A stretch of DNA of 64,000 nt from Tildeniella nuda ZEHNDER 1965/U140 (GCA_019358895.1 JAHHIG010000002.1:434001-498000), one strand, 5' to 3'. Counted from the first letter of the stretch, positions 8,681-16,722 are shown. Notes: generated from the letters alone by a model not told the origin. A program made the numbers and translations.

Positions 8681-9793
8681 ATGGCAGTTGCAGAAGATTT
8701 CAATTTTGAGGCTTCAGTAAAGAATGCTCTTCATGAAGCTTTGAAAGAACGTGGTCATGTGAATGTTTTAATCGCTGGGCGTACTGGTGTCGGTAAGAGT
8801 ACACTTATCAACGCGGTCTTCCAAGGAAATTTTGCAACTACTGGTCAAGGTCGTCCTGTCACTCAAAACACGAGAGAAATCAAGAAAGAAGGCATACCGC
8901 TCTCTATTTTTGATACTCGTGGACTTGAAATGGCAGATTTCTCTAAAACATTAGATGCTCTAAAGTCCCTTGTTAGTGAACATGCGCGAAGCAGCGACTC
9001 AAATCAACATATTCACGTTGCTTGGATTTGTATAGCTGAGGATTCTCGACGCGTTGAACGAGCAGAAGAAGAACTTGTAAAAATGCTGGTAGACCGTAAT
9101 ATACCTGTTATTGCTGTCATCACGAAAGCAAGATCTGATAAAGGGTTTCGCGTTGCAGTTTTACAAATACTTCCACTAGTAAGCAATGCTGTTCGAGTCC
9201 GAGCAATTGAGGAAGAATTAGATGAAGGTATTGTTCTTCCTTCGATGGGTTTGCGTGATCTCGTAGATTTAACAATGCAAGTTGTTCCAGAAGGGCTGAA
9301 GAGAGCCTTCACCGCAGCACAGAAAGTAGACATTGAGCTAAAAAAAACACAATCTCACGCAATAGTAGCAGGAGCGGCAGCTAGCGCAGCAGGAATGGCG
9401 GCAGTGCCAATTCCATTCTCTGATGCTGTTGCTATAGTACCGATTCAGGTTGGAATGCTTGCTGGTATCTCAGCAACCTTTGGCTTACCAATTGATAAAA
9501 GTTTTCTCAGCACAATAGTGGGCAGCATTATTGCTGGAGCAGGTGGAACACTTGCAGGACGAGTTATTGTGGCTAGTCTTCTCAAGATGATTCCCGGTGC
9601 TGGTTCTATAGTTGGCGGAACTATTGCAGCAGCTACGGCAGCAGCACTCACTACAGCATTTGGTGAAGCATACATTGCTGCACTGGATATGTTGTTCGTT
9701 GACAATAATGGTGAACCTCCTACTTCTGAAGAAGTGGCGGAGGCTTTCAAGAAGAAGTATTCACAGCTTGCGATCATCAAGAGCGATCACTAG
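8681..9793 (+). CDS. GTPase with hydrophobic DUF697-like C-terminal domain
   Basis: A 370-residue Era/YcjF-like P-loop GTPase. G1 is GRTGVGKSTL near residue 32; G3 is DTRG; G4 is TKA after VIAVI. The C-terminal half, from about 225, is rich in Ala, Gly and Ile with several hydrophobic helices (SHAIVAGAAASAAGMAAVPI and further), as in the DUF697 family, so membrane association is likely. I chose the ATG at 8681; an upstream in-frame GTG at 8633 would add 16 residues without family character. Related GTPases are often stress-related, but the function here is unknown. It sits inside a toxin-antitoxin/Uma2 island. Confidence 0.88.
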   Translation: MAVAEDFNFEASVKNALHEALKERGHVNVLIAGRTGVGKSTLINAVFQGNFATTGQGRPVTQNTREIKKEGIPLSIFDTRGLEMADFSKTLDALKSLVSEHARSSDSNQHIHVAWICIAEDSRRVERAEEELVKMLVDRNIPVIAVITKARSDKGFRVAVLQILPLVSNAVRVRAIEEELDEGIVLPSMGLRDLVDLTMQVVPEGLKRAFTAAQKVDIELKKTQSHAIVAGAAASAAGMAAVPIPFSDAVAIVPIQVGMLAGISATFGLPIDKSFLSTIVGSIIAGAGGTLAGRVIVASLLKMIPGAGSIVGGTIAAATAAALTTAFGEAYIAALDMLFVDNNGEPPTSEEVAEAFKKKYSQLAIIKSDH

Positions 9794-9855
9794 TAGTGGT
9801 AGGGCGGGCACTGCCCATTTCTACTTTTGTGCGCTGACTGTAATCGCCTGTTCGT

Positions 9856-9992
9856 TAGCTACGATCGCTCAAACCTCTGATACTAAAGGCTTCAGATCTG
9901 CCAAACGATCGCATGGTGCTGGCAAACCAACGATCGCACTTTAGCAGATGCGGCTGAAACGATAAGGTGCGATCGGTGGGTGAGGGGCGATC
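9856..9992. repeat. Dispersed HIP1-rich repeat, copy 1
   Basis: A repeat containing TCAGATCTGCCAAACGATCG, GGTGCTGGCAAACCAACG and TTAGCAGATGCGGCTGAAAC, studded with GCGATCG cores. Very similar sequence recurs at 11010-11080 (shorter) and twice within 12180-12445. It carries no ORF of its own. Confidence 0.85.
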
Positions 9993-9993
9993 G

Positions 9994-10488
9994 TCATAAT
10001 TCGTCCACTAGAGTCAAAACACGGTTGTATAGAGCTGGCGATATTCTGAACTCTGATGTTGCAATCAAGCTATCCATTAACGGCTTGACTGCGACGATCA
10101 AATGCTTTCGCTTTGCCTCAATCAAAATGCCAAGCAAACCAGTAATTTTGATGCCTAAGCGATCGGCTTCTGCTCTGCCACGACGCTCATCAATTAACAG
10201 CAACGCTGCCTTTAGTTCCAGAGAAAGTGCGATTGCTTCAGATTCACCTGGATCTAGCCTCACCTCACTCTGAAGACGGTTAACGATAACCCGGTTAAAC
10301 ACTTGCTTGACTTCTAGCCAGGGAGTCGTTTGCACTTCGATCGTTCCAGGGACAGGTGGTTCAATATCTACCAGCTCACGATAGACTGCCTCAGGCACAA
10401 TGACTTGATTGTAAAGCTGGGGCAACAGTTGTAAGTGCTGAATGGCTGCCAAATTGGTGATTGCTGACGTATCACTAACAACAATCAC
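9994..10488 (-). CDS. DUF3368 PIN-like toxin
   Basis: A 164-residue protein of the DUF3368 family, which has a PIN-nuclease fold. The N-terminal VVSDTSAITNLAAIQHL gives the first acidic residue. LDPGESEAIALSLEL gives the next, and ALLLIDERRGRAEADRLG the third (DE/RRGR). The end, GLLGILIEAKRKHLI, is typical. The start overlaps the upstream UPF0175 gene by four bases (ATGA-type). Such pairs are predicted toxin-antitoxin modules, with this protein the probable ribonuclease toxin. Confidence 0.9.
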   Translation of the reverse strand: MIVVSDTSAITNLAAIQHLQLLPQLYNQVIVPEAVYRELVDIEPPVPGTIEVQTTPWLEVKQVFNRVIVNRLQSEVRLDPGESEAIALSLELKAALLLIDERRGRAEADRLGIKITGLLGILIEAKRKHLIVAVKPLMDSLIATSEFRISPALYNRVLTLVDEL

Positions 10489-10733
10489 AATCGCCCCAAC
10501 TCCTGCAAGTTCTTGAGGTCTAGCTCCAAATCTTCCACATCATAGTCATAAAGCGGAATGTGCCTCTGTCTCAAAAGCTGACGAAAGGCATTGGGAGGCA
10601 TCTCTGCTAATTTGCTGGCATAGCCCACTGTCAAACGACCCGTTTCAAACAGGTGTAGCGCAATCTCCTGGCGAAATTCGCTTGGAGTTAGGTGAGATGC
10701 TTGCAGGATTTCATCTGAAATAACAACACTCAT
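10485..10733 (-). CDS. UPF0175-family antitoxin
   Basis: An 82-residue protein of the UPF0175 family, a winged-helix-like DNA-binding group that usually partners DUF3368 toxins. Visible pattern: EFRQEIALHLFETGRLTVGY, then ASKLAEMPPNAFRQLLRQRH and PLYDYDVEDLELDL. It overlaps both neighbours by four bases, giving a tightly coupled three-gene operon (10933 to 9994, minus strand). Confidence 0.9.
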   Translation of the reverse strand: MSVVISDEILQASHLTPSEFRQEIALHLFETGRLTVGYASKLAEMPPNAFRQLLRQRHIPLYDYDVEDLELDLKNLQELGRL

Positions 10734-10933
10734 AATCTTTCTTGATTAACGTACTCTTGAGCGTCAAGTCCTTGCCAGGTTTCCTTACCTAACCCCTCCA
10801 GTTCCATAATGCTGCGTTTGGGCTTTACCAGCACACGACAACGCACCATGACCGCTAACGCTTCTAACAGTCGAAGCTGCTCATCTGGAGTCAGAGTCTC
10901 AACTTGACGACGGACATCTTGATACGTAGCCAT
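10730..10933 (-). CDS. Small protein at the head of the UPF0175/DUF3368 operon
   Basis: A 67-residue protein that I cannot name with certainty. It begins MATYQDVRRQVETLTPDEQL, resembling the small helical antitoxin-like proteins (DUF2281-like) found before toxin genes in cyanobacteria, and ends ELEGLGKETWQGLDAQEYVN. A four-base overlap with the UPF0175 gene indicates co-translation. It could be a third component of the module or an antitoxin left from another one. Confidence 0.7.
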   Translation of the reverse strand: MATYQDVRRQVETLTPDEQLRLLEALAVMVRCRVLVKPKRSIMELEGLGKETWQGLDAQEYVNQERL

Positions 10934-11009
10934 ATTCTTTGCTCAATGCCTCTACTGCCAATCATGCCACATTCGCCTTGACAATATGTTTCCATAACAT
11001 GGATCACTA

Positions 11010-11080
11010 ATCCCTCTGGTGCTAGAGGATTCAGATCTGCCAAACGATCGAATGGTGCTGGCAAAACAACGATCGCACTG
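11010..11080. repeat. Dispersed HIP1-rich repeat, short copy 2
   Basis: Shares TCAGATCTGCCAAACGATCG and TGGTGCTGGCAAAACAACGA with the copies at 9856 and 12180 but stops after about 70 bases. It lies just upstream of a broken toxin-antitoxin pair. Confidence 0.8.
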
Positions 11081-11142
11081 TGCCAATATTCAACCAGTTA
11101 GGATGGGTTTATCTATTGCAACCTTCTCGATCGCCTAACGCC

Positions 11143-11373
11143 ATGACCGAACTTCTCCAACAAGTCATTGCAGCACTTCAAAAGCTTCCTGCTGACCAGC
11201 AAGATGCGATCGCGTCCCGCCTGCTGGCTGAACTGAAAGATGAACAGCAATGGGTAGAACAGTTCAAGTCAACGACAGACGATCAGTGGGATCAGATAGC
11301 AGCTATGGTGCGGCAAGAAATTGCCACTGGTGAAACGATGCCATTAAATGAAGTTTTTCCAGTGAAGCCATGA
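11143..11373 (+). CDS. Probable antitoxin of a RelE-type pair
   Basis: A 76-residue acidic protein: MTELLQQVIAALQKLPADQQ, then DAIASRLLAELKDEQQW and ATGETMPLNEVFPVKP. This is a common cyanobacterial antitoxin type found upstream of RelE-like toxins. I chose the ATG at 11143 because the upstream part of the frame (from 11080) reads through the dispersed repeat. The stop overlaps the start of the next ORF (ATGA). Confidence 0.7.
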   Translation: MTELLQQVIAALQKLPADQQDAIASRLLAELKDEQQWVEQFKSTTDDQWDQIAAMVRQEIATGETMPLNEVFPVKP

Positions 11374-11501
11374 AATCGAGTGTTACGAAAACATTCCGTA
11401 AACGGCTTAACCAACTTCCTGCCACTGTTCAAGAACAGGCTGAAAAAGCATATGCGCCTTATCCGCCACATATCCATTACTCCTTCGATTTGCTAGGCTG
11501 A
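11370..11501 (+). pseudogene. Truncated RelE-like toxin
   Basis: A 43-codon frame starting MKSSVTKTFRKRLNQLPATV and EQAEKAY, the N-terminal helix of a RelE-like toxin, then PYPPHIHYSFDLLG and a stop. Family members are about 85-95 residues and continue with a beta-sheet core that is missing. The ATGA overlap with the antitoxin shows that it was once a coupled toxin gene. The toxin is presumably inactive. Confidence 0.7.
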
Positions 11502-11527
11502 ACACATTGATTGGGCTAAGCTGACCG

Positions 11528-12154
11528 ATGACCACCACAATCAACCAAGCAACACAACAGCAGCCAGTTAGCGTTGACGAGTTTCTCGACCGCTATGGTA
11601 GCGATAACCGCTACGAATTGATCGATGGAGAGGTGTTCGACTTGGAACCAACAGGCTTACATGAAGAGGTGTCAGCCTTCATGACTGCAAAGCTCTGTGT
11701 CCAAATCGACGGAACAGGCTTACCCTGGTTTGTCCTTCAGCGAGGACTCTTGCGCCCTGCTAACAGTAGCATGACCGCCTTTCGTCCTGATGTTCTAGTT
11801 GTCGATCGCTCTGCACTGGTCAAAGAACCGCTTTGGTCTGACCAATCAATCCTCACACTCGGCAGTTCAATTAAATTTGTAGCAGAAGTTGTGAGTAGCA
11901 ACTGGCAAAATGATTATGCGCGTAAGGTCGAAGATTATGCAGTTTTAGGCATTTCCGAATATTGGATTGCAGATTACGCAGGCTTAGGGGGCACTCGACA
12001 CATTGGGAAGCCCAAACAACCCACTCTCTCTGTCTGCACACTAGTGAATGGGGAGTATGAAATTCAGCCGCTTTGGGGCAATCAGCCGATCGTCTCGCTA
12101 GCCTTCCCAGATCTGAAACTGACTGCTGAGCAAGTGTTAAGCGCTGGTAGATAA
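11528..12154 (+). CDS. Uma2-family (DUF820) endonuclease-like protein, copy 4
   Basis: A 208-residue Uma2 protein. Core: NRYELIDGEVFDLEPTGLHE, then FRPDVLVVDRSAL, then FVAEVVSSNWQNDYARKVED (Glu and Lys of the nuclease core), then ISEYWIADYAGLGGTRHIG. The C-terminal part KPKQPTLSVCTLVNGEYEIQ is typical. Intact in length. It directly precedes the large dispersed-repeat block and lies just downstream of the broken RelE pair. Confidence 0.92.
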   Translation: MTTTINQATQQQPVSVDEFLDRYGSDNRYELIDGEVFDLEPTGLHEEVSAFMTAKLCVQIDGTGLPWFVLQRGLLRPANSSMTAFRPDVLVVDRSALVKEPLWSDQSILTLGSSIKFVAEVVSSNWQNDYARKVEDYAVLGISEYWIADYAGLGGTRHIGKPKQPTLSVCTLVNGEYEIQPLWGNQPIVSLAFPDLKLTAEQVLSAGR

Positions 12155-12175
12155 AACGCTAGCATGTCCTTTGGG

Positions 12176-12445
12176 TGCGATCGCTCAAACCGCTCATACT
12201 AAAAGCTTCCGATCTGCCAAACGATCGCGTGGTGCTGGCAAACCAACGATCGCGCTTTAGCAGATGTGGCTGAAACGATAGGGTGCGATCGATGAGTGTG
12301 TGCGATCGCATGGTGCTTGCAAACCAACGATCGCACGGTGGCAGATGCGGTTGAAACGATGGGGTGCGATCGATGCCCTTTGTGCGGCGGCGATCGGCGA
12401 ATGAGTGTGATTGGATGGTGGTGGCAAACCAACGATCGCCTGTGC
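12176..12445. repeat. Dispersed HIP1-rich repeat, tandem copies
   Basis: At least two successive copies of the element seen at 9856: CCGATCTGCCAAACGATCG and GGCAAACCAACGATCGC near 12200-12255, and again near 12305-12340, with a partial third GGTGGCAAACCAACGATCGC ending near 12441. The last copy ends at the first homologous codons of the exbB remnant, so it appears to have replaced the exbB 5' end. Confidence 0.85.
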
Positions 12446-13057
12446 CATGGAGCGCAGCATCTTCTGGTTTCCACTGCTGCGAAGTGAAGACCGCATTGTG
12501 CATGATGTTTTAGAAGCGGCACATTATAACCTTGATCAAGCAGCCGAGATTGCTCATCGTGCCCATCGGTTTGCGATTGGGCGCTACTTGTTTGCCCCCC
12601 TGCGACTGTCTCACCCGACCCCCGTACCTTTCACCTGGCATTGGAGAACGCTGCTGAGAAGGAATTTATTCGGATGCATCGGGGCGATAAGTTGTTGGAA
12701 AGTGTGGTTGGCTTGGCTCCACTCCTGGGTTTGTTGGGCACCGTCACAGGATTGATCACCACGTTTAATAATCTCAAAATTGGTGGTGGCGTGGCGATCG
12801 ATACGGCAAAAGCCACCGAAGGGATCGGGGAAGCGTTGACAGCAACCGCTGGTGGTATGTTGGTTGCCATTCTAGCTCTGGTGATCCTGCGAATCTTTCT
12901 ATCGTTTCAAACGCAGCAGCGAGATTACTTTTCCACCGTTGGCGGCGATCTAGAACTGGTCTATCGCCAGCTTTGGTACGACTCCCAGCATCGATCGAAC
13001 GGACAGTCCACACCCAACTGGGATAGCAGCACCAGCCTACAATCCTCCGATCGCTAA
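12411..13057 (+). pseudogene. exbB: ExbB/TolQ-type proton channel, 5'-truncated and frameshifted
   Basis: MotA/TolQ/ExbB-family protein in two frames. The first frame carries MERSIFWFPLLRSEDRIVHD to RYLFAPLRLSHPTP; the second carries TFHLALENAAEKEFI, GDKLLESVVGLAPLLGLLGT, GIGEALTATAGGML and the last membrane helix. Adding one C to the C5 tract at 12619-12623 joins them (PTP-RTFHLALEN). The N-terminal membrane helix expected before the ERxxFW motif is missing; the dispersed HIP1 repeat stands there instead. An intact product is unlikely unless the C-tract is a sequencing error and a start is supplied. It lies upstream of exbD with a 15-mer-pair repeat between them. Confidence 0.85.
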
Positions 13058-13072
13058 CTTAGATCTCAGCCA

Positions 13073-13140
13073 AGAAACCCGGTTTCTTGCAAAGATTAAT
13101 GCGTGAAACCCTTAATCTTTGGTTGAGAAACCCGGTTTCT
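13073..13140. repeat. Paired AGAAACC-GGTTTCT repeat, copy C
   Basis: Identical 15-mers AGAAACCCGGTTTCT at 13073-13087 and 13126-13140. Between them AAAGATTAA and TTAATCTTT form an inner hairpin. It lies between the exbB remnant and exbD. Confidence 0.85.
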
Positions 13141-13173
13141 GCACCCTTATCCTTTCCCTTCATCCTTCCCCCT

Positions 13174-13584
13174 ATGGCACTGAAGCCCCGTCCGCAGCCC
13201 GGTATGATTGACATCAACTTGGTGCCCATGATGGACGTGATTTTGACCATTCTCACGTTTTTCATCATCATCTCCATGACCTTCAATAACCAACAAGCTT
13301 TAGATGTTGCTCTCCCCAGCACCGATGCAGGCGCGAAAGCGTTGAAATTCCCTGACCCAATGGTGGTGGGGCTAAACGTGAAGGGAGAAATTTTGCTCAA
13401 GGGGCGATCGGTTACAGACAGCGAGCTGGCGCAACAGATGCAGACGTATCTGACCCAAAATCCGAACGGTGCTGTGTTGTTAAGAGCGGATCAAAAGGTT
13501 TCTTACGAGCAGTTGGCAAAATTGTTGGGGCAGATGCAAAGCGTGGGTGGAGAGAAGGTATCCCTTGCAGTGACGAGTCCGTAG
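13174..13584 (+). CDS. exbD: ExbD/TolR-family biopolymer transport protein
   Basis: A 136-residue ExbD/TolR protein. After a short cytoplasmic N-terminus (MALKPRPQPG) comes MIDINLVPMMDVILTILTFF with the Asp in the membrane helix that carries protons in the family. The periplasmic domain contains VVGLNVKGEILLKGRSVTD and NGAVLLRADQKVSYEQLAKL. I chose the ATG at 13174; the frame extends upstream but only through the repeat element. The partner ExbB is damaged, so the function depends on another ExbB or on that gene being restored. Confidence 0.9.
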   Translation: MALKPRPQPGMIDINLVPMMDVILTILTFFIIISMTFNNQQALDVALPSTDAGAKALKFPDPMVVGLNVKGEILLKGRSVTDSELAQQMQTYLTQNPNGAVLLRADQKVSYEQLAKLLGQMQSVGGEKVSLAVTSP

Positions 13585-13588
13585 TCTG

Positions 13589-14131
13589 GTGGGAATCAAC
13601 AGAATCGTCTACATGTTGGTCTGTGGGAGCACAATCGCCCTTGCTGCCTGCGCCCAAACGCTGGATGCTGACAAGGTGGAAACCGCGATCAAAACAGACT
13701 TGGGCAAGCAAGCGGGGCTAGCGGTCAAAGCCATCCACTGCCCTAGTGATATCAAGCAAGCACAGGGACGATCGTTTGAATGCACGGGCGAACTTGAGCC
13801 AGACGGTGGCTTTTTTGTGACCGTGCAACAGCAAGACGATCGCGGGACTGTTGTCTGGGACGTGCCGAACTCCTGGCGCTTGCTCAATTTAGCAACGCTA
13901 GAGGCTCAGTTCCAGCAAGTGTTGCAAACGCAACATGGCTCCAAACCAACCGTTAACTGTGGTGGACGCTACCGTGCTACTAAACCGGGAGACAGTTTTG
14001 AATGTCGGTTGACGCGCCGTACCGTGCCAGCTAAAACTGCGTCAAACCGTGCTGCTGAGACACGTGCTGCGAAGACAGATCCCGCTGAGACGATCGTCAT
14101 CCAGGTGCAGCCCGAAGGCAACATAACCTAG
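13589..14131 (+). CDS. DUF4333-like lipoprotein with two repeated domains
   Basis: A 180-residue exported lipoprotein. The signal region YMLVCGSTIALAAC ends in the lipobox LAAC. The mature part has two similar halves of the DUF4333 type: VETAIKTDLGKQAG with IHCPSDIKQAQGRSFEC, then LEAQFQQVLQTQHG with VNCGGRYRATKPGDSFEC. Each half has a Cys pair that could form a disulphide. The C-terminal tail is rich in Ala, Thr and Arg. Start choice: GTG at 13589, or the in-frame ATG at 13613. It follows exbD by five bases, so the two are probably one operon. Confidence 0.75.
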   Translation: MGINRIVYMLVCGSTIALAACAQTLDADKVETAIKTDLGKQAGLAVKAIHCPSDIKQAQGRSFECTGELEPDGGFFVTVQQQDDRGTVVWDVPNSWRLLNLATLEAQFQQVLQTQHGSKPTVNCGGRYRATKPGDSFECRLTRRTVPAKTASNRAAETRAAKTDPAETIVIQVQPEGNIT

Positions 14132-14133
14132 AA

Positions 14134-14328
14134 GTGATTGCTCTGATGGATGACACGCGCAAACCCCGCGAACACACGTTGCTAACCACATCAGAACGCC
14201 AGGTGCTGCACAAAACCTGGCAGCAAGCGAATGTAATTTCACAAACCTTTTTGCAAAACTGTACCTTGCAAGATTTGTGTCAACAACTGGAAGCGCTCCA
14301 GCATAAAGCGCCCATGTATTACATTTAG
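14134..14328 (+). CDS. Small hypothetical protein
   Basis: A 64-codon frame from GTG (14134), with an internal ATG at 14146 giving MDDTRKPREHTLLTTSERQV and LEALQHKAPMYYI. It follows the DUF4333-like gene directly on the same strand and has a helical, polar composition consistent with a real small protein. I do not recognise the family. Confidence 0.45.
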   Translation: MIALMDDTRKPREHTLLTTSERQVLHKTWQQANVISQTFLQNCTLQDLCQQLEALQHKAPMYYI

Positions 14329-14353
14329 TCAACGCTGAACAGCGCTAACTCAA

Positions 14354-15025
14354 TTAATCACCAACAACTAGCGCGATCGCCAAACCATCGTAGCCCTTAC
14401 TGCCAACCGTCTGGACGATCGTTGCCTTCACACGCGGTTCCAGAGCTAAGGCGGCATTAAAGCGGCGAATTCCCTGGATATTCTCATCGGTGCTGTTGGC
14501 ATCAATCACGCCTCCTTGCCGCACCACATTGTCGGTGATGATCACGCTACCGCGACGGGTTAATTTGAGTGCCCAGGAAAAATACTCAGCGGTGTTCACC
14601 TTATCCGCGTCTATAAAGACTAAATCGAACGGTTCCTGTCCTTCAGCAGCAAGTTGAGGCAAAGTTTCCAGAGCTGCTCCCACGCGGATCTCAACCTGCT
14701 TAGTCAAGCCAGCGCGATCAATGTTCGCCTGTGCAACCTTCGCATGTTTTGGGTTGGCTTCCAGAGTGATAAGTGTGCCATCAGAAGGCAGCGCTCTCGC
14801 CAACCAGATGGTACTGTAGCCTGCCAATGTTCCCAATTCCAGAATTCTACGGGCACCGTGAGAGCGCGCTAGAATGTGCAGCAACTTCCCTTGATTAGGT
14901 GCAACATTAATCCTGGGTAAACCAGCGTCAATGGTTGACTGAAGCGTTTCCTCCAGCGCGGGATCAGAGGGAACAAACAGATCGGTAATGTATTGGTCAA
15001 CTGCAACCCATTGTTCTTGAGTCAT
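14354..15025 (-). CDS. SAM-dependent O-methyltransferase (caffeoyl-CoA type)
   Basis: A 223-residue class I methyltransferase of the O-methyltransferase family 3 type. AdoMet site: RILELGTLAGYSTIWLAR (motif I), ITLEANPKHAKVAQANI (motif II), and FDLVFIDADKVNTAEYFSWA with the metal-binding Asp. ITDNVVRQGGVIDANSTDEN provides the second metal site. Such enzymes methylate catechol-type oxygens with Mg2+; the substrate cannot be told. It is divergent from the flavin monooxygenase gene, with two palindromes in the shared upstream region. Confidence 0.93.
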   Translation of the reverse strand: MTQEQWVAVDQYITDLFVPSDPALEETLQSTIDAGLPRINVAPNQGKLLHILARSHGARRILELGTLAGYSTIWLARALPSDGTLITLEANPKHAKVAQANIDRAGLTKQVEIRVGAALETLPQLAAEGQEPFDLVFIDADKVNTAEYFSWALKLTRRGSVIITDNVVRQGGVIDANSTDENIQGIRRFNAALALEPRVKATIVQTVGSKGYDGLAIALVVGD

Positions 15026-15208
15026 CGCTTTCTCGTTTGAATGTTGAGGACTAATAGTTGGGCTTACGCAAGTGCTGGCTGCGCTTCCACTTGCCCAAAT
15101 GGTCTGCGATCTATCGCAGTATTCTCCAACTGGAGCAGCGCCTGTAGCGCCGACGAATCAAGCGACCAAAAATTATTTGCACGCAATTCTACTCTAAGTC
15201 GATAGATT

Positions 15209-15228
15209 TACCGTATCATAATACGGTA
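15209..15228. promoter_or_regulatory. Perfect palindrome, probable operator
   Basis: TACCGTAT-CATA-ATACGGTA, a 20-base perfect inverted repeat in the spacer between the divergent O-methyltransferase and monooxygenase genes. The form matches operators of dimeric repressors such as TetR-type. No regulator gene adjoins it. Confidence 0.55.
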
Positions 15229-15277
15229 TCTTGGACTGACTATTTGCTAGTCAATTGATTTTTGATACTTAATGTTA

Positions 15278-15300
15278 GATACACAAACAATTCGTGTATC
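15278..15300. promoter_or_regulatory. Second inverted repeat upstream of the monooxygenase
   Basis: GATACAC, nine bases, GTGTATC, ending about 50 bases before the chosen ATG at 15351. It could be an operator half of the same control region or an mRNA leader hairpin. Confidence 0.45.
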
Positions 15301-15350
15301 ATGCAATTGTGATTCTATGTATGTCTGGTTTCTGTATTGATGGAAAACCT

Positions 15351-16715
15351 ATGAGCACATCACGCAAATTTCGTTTAGGTGCCTTTATTCAAGCGACGGG
15401 ACATCATGTTTCCGCTTGGCGGCATCCGGATGCTCAAACTGATGCGGGTCTGAACTTCCAGCATTATAAAGCGATTACCCAGACGGCTGAACGGGGGTTA
15501 TTTGATGCGGTCTTTCTAGCAGACAGCCCAGGCATTTGGGGTGGCACGCCGGAGTCCCAGTTTCGCAATGGCAAGATTGTCCATTTTGAGCCAGTGACGC
15601 TGTTCTCCGCCCTGTCTGCCGTCACCGAACAGATTGGTTTCATTTCGACTGCCTCCACCACCTACGAAGAACCCTACACGCTTGCCCGCAAGTTTGCCTC
15701 TCTGGACTACTTAAGCAACGGTCGATCGGGATGGAATGTCGTCACTACAGGCAATGAGAATGCTGCTGGTAATTTTGGACTGGAGCATCACCCAGACCAC
15801 AGCCAGCGCTATGAACGGGCAGAAGAGTTTGTGGAAGTGGTGAAAGGGCTGTGGGATAGCTGGGAAGATGATGCATTTATTCGCGATCGGGAAGCGGGCA
15901 TCTATTTTGATTCAGAGAAACTGCATATTCTGAACCACAAAGGCACCCATTTTTCGGTGAAAGGACCGTTGAATGTGGCTCGTCCCATCCAGGGCTATCC
16001 GGTGATTGTACAGGCAGGAGCCTCAGAAGCGGGACGAGATCTAGCGGCTCGCACGGCTGAGGTGATTTTCACGGCGAATCAAACGCTGCAAGATGCTCAG
16101 GCATTTTATGCCGATGTCAAAGGTCGGCTGGCACAGTATGGGCGATCGCCCGATGACCTCAAAATCATGCCTGGTGCCTTTCCCATCATCGGTCGCACCG
16201 AAGCGGAGGCGCAAGAGAAGTATGAGTTCCTGCAATCCTTAATCCATCCCGATGTCGCGTGGGACATTTTGAAACGCTATTACAAAGATACTGACCTGAC
16301 CAACTATGCGCTGGATGATCCCGCTCCCACCTTACCCAGTGATACTAACAACAACAAGAGTCGGCTCAAGTTGGTGAATGATCTGGCAACGCGCGGTCAG
16401 CTCACGCTGCGTCAGCTCTATCTCTCGCTGTCAACGGCACGCGGTCATCGCACGATTTTAGGCACACCCGAACGCATTGCTGACCAGTTAGAAGAATGGT
16501 TTATTAACGGTGCAGCAGATGGCTTTAATATCATGCCGCCCATTCTGCCAACGGGCTTAGAAGAGTTTGTGAATCTGGTTGTTCCCCTTTTGCAGAAGCG
16601 TGGACTGTTCCGCACTGCCTATGAGGGCAGGACTTTGCGAGAAAATTTGGGGTTGCGCCGTCCTGAAAACCGCCTTGCTGCCAAACGGAAAGAGTCACGC
16701 CTGGTCGTGGCGTAG
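15351..16715 (+). CDS. LLM-class FMN-dependent monooxygenase (NtaA/SnaA/DszA type)
   Basis: A 454-residue flavin-dependent monooxygenase using reduced FMN, of the group that includes nitrilotriacetate and dibenzothiophene-sulfone monooxygenases. Typical stretches: FRLGAFIQATGHHVSAWRHP, DAVFLADSPGIWG, GRSGWNVVTTGNENAAGNFG, YPVIVQAGASEAGRDLAART and ADGFNIMPPILPTGLEEFV. I chose the ATG at 15351; the frame opens at 15294 inside the inverted repeat, with no homology there. The family cleaves C-N or C-S bonds. Sulfonate-type binding proteins lie 12 kb downstream, so sulfur scavenging is plausible but inferred. Confidence 0.93.
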   Translation: MSTSRKFRLGAFIQATGHHVSAWRHPDAQTDAGLNFQHYKAITQTAERGLFDAVFLADSPGIWGGTPESQFRNGKIVHFEPVTLFSALSAVTEQIGFISTASTTYEEPYTLARKFASLDYLSNGRSGWNVVTTGNENAAGNFGLEHHPDHSQRYERAEEFVEVVKGLWDSWEDDAFIRDREAGIYFDSEKLHILNHKGTHFSVKGPLNVARPIQGYPVIVQAGASEAGRDLAARTAEVIFTANQTLQDAQAFYADVKGRLAQYGRSPDDLKIMPGAFPIIGRTEAEAQEKYEFLQSLIHPDVAWDILKRYYKDTDLTNYALDDPAPTLPSDTNNNKSRLKLVNDLATRGQLTLRQLYLSLSTARGHRTILGTPERIADQLEEWFINGAADGFNIMPPILPTGLEEFVNLVVPLLQKRGLFRTAYEGRTLRENLGLRRPENRLAAKRKESRLVVA

Positions 16716-16722
16716 CTAAGTC

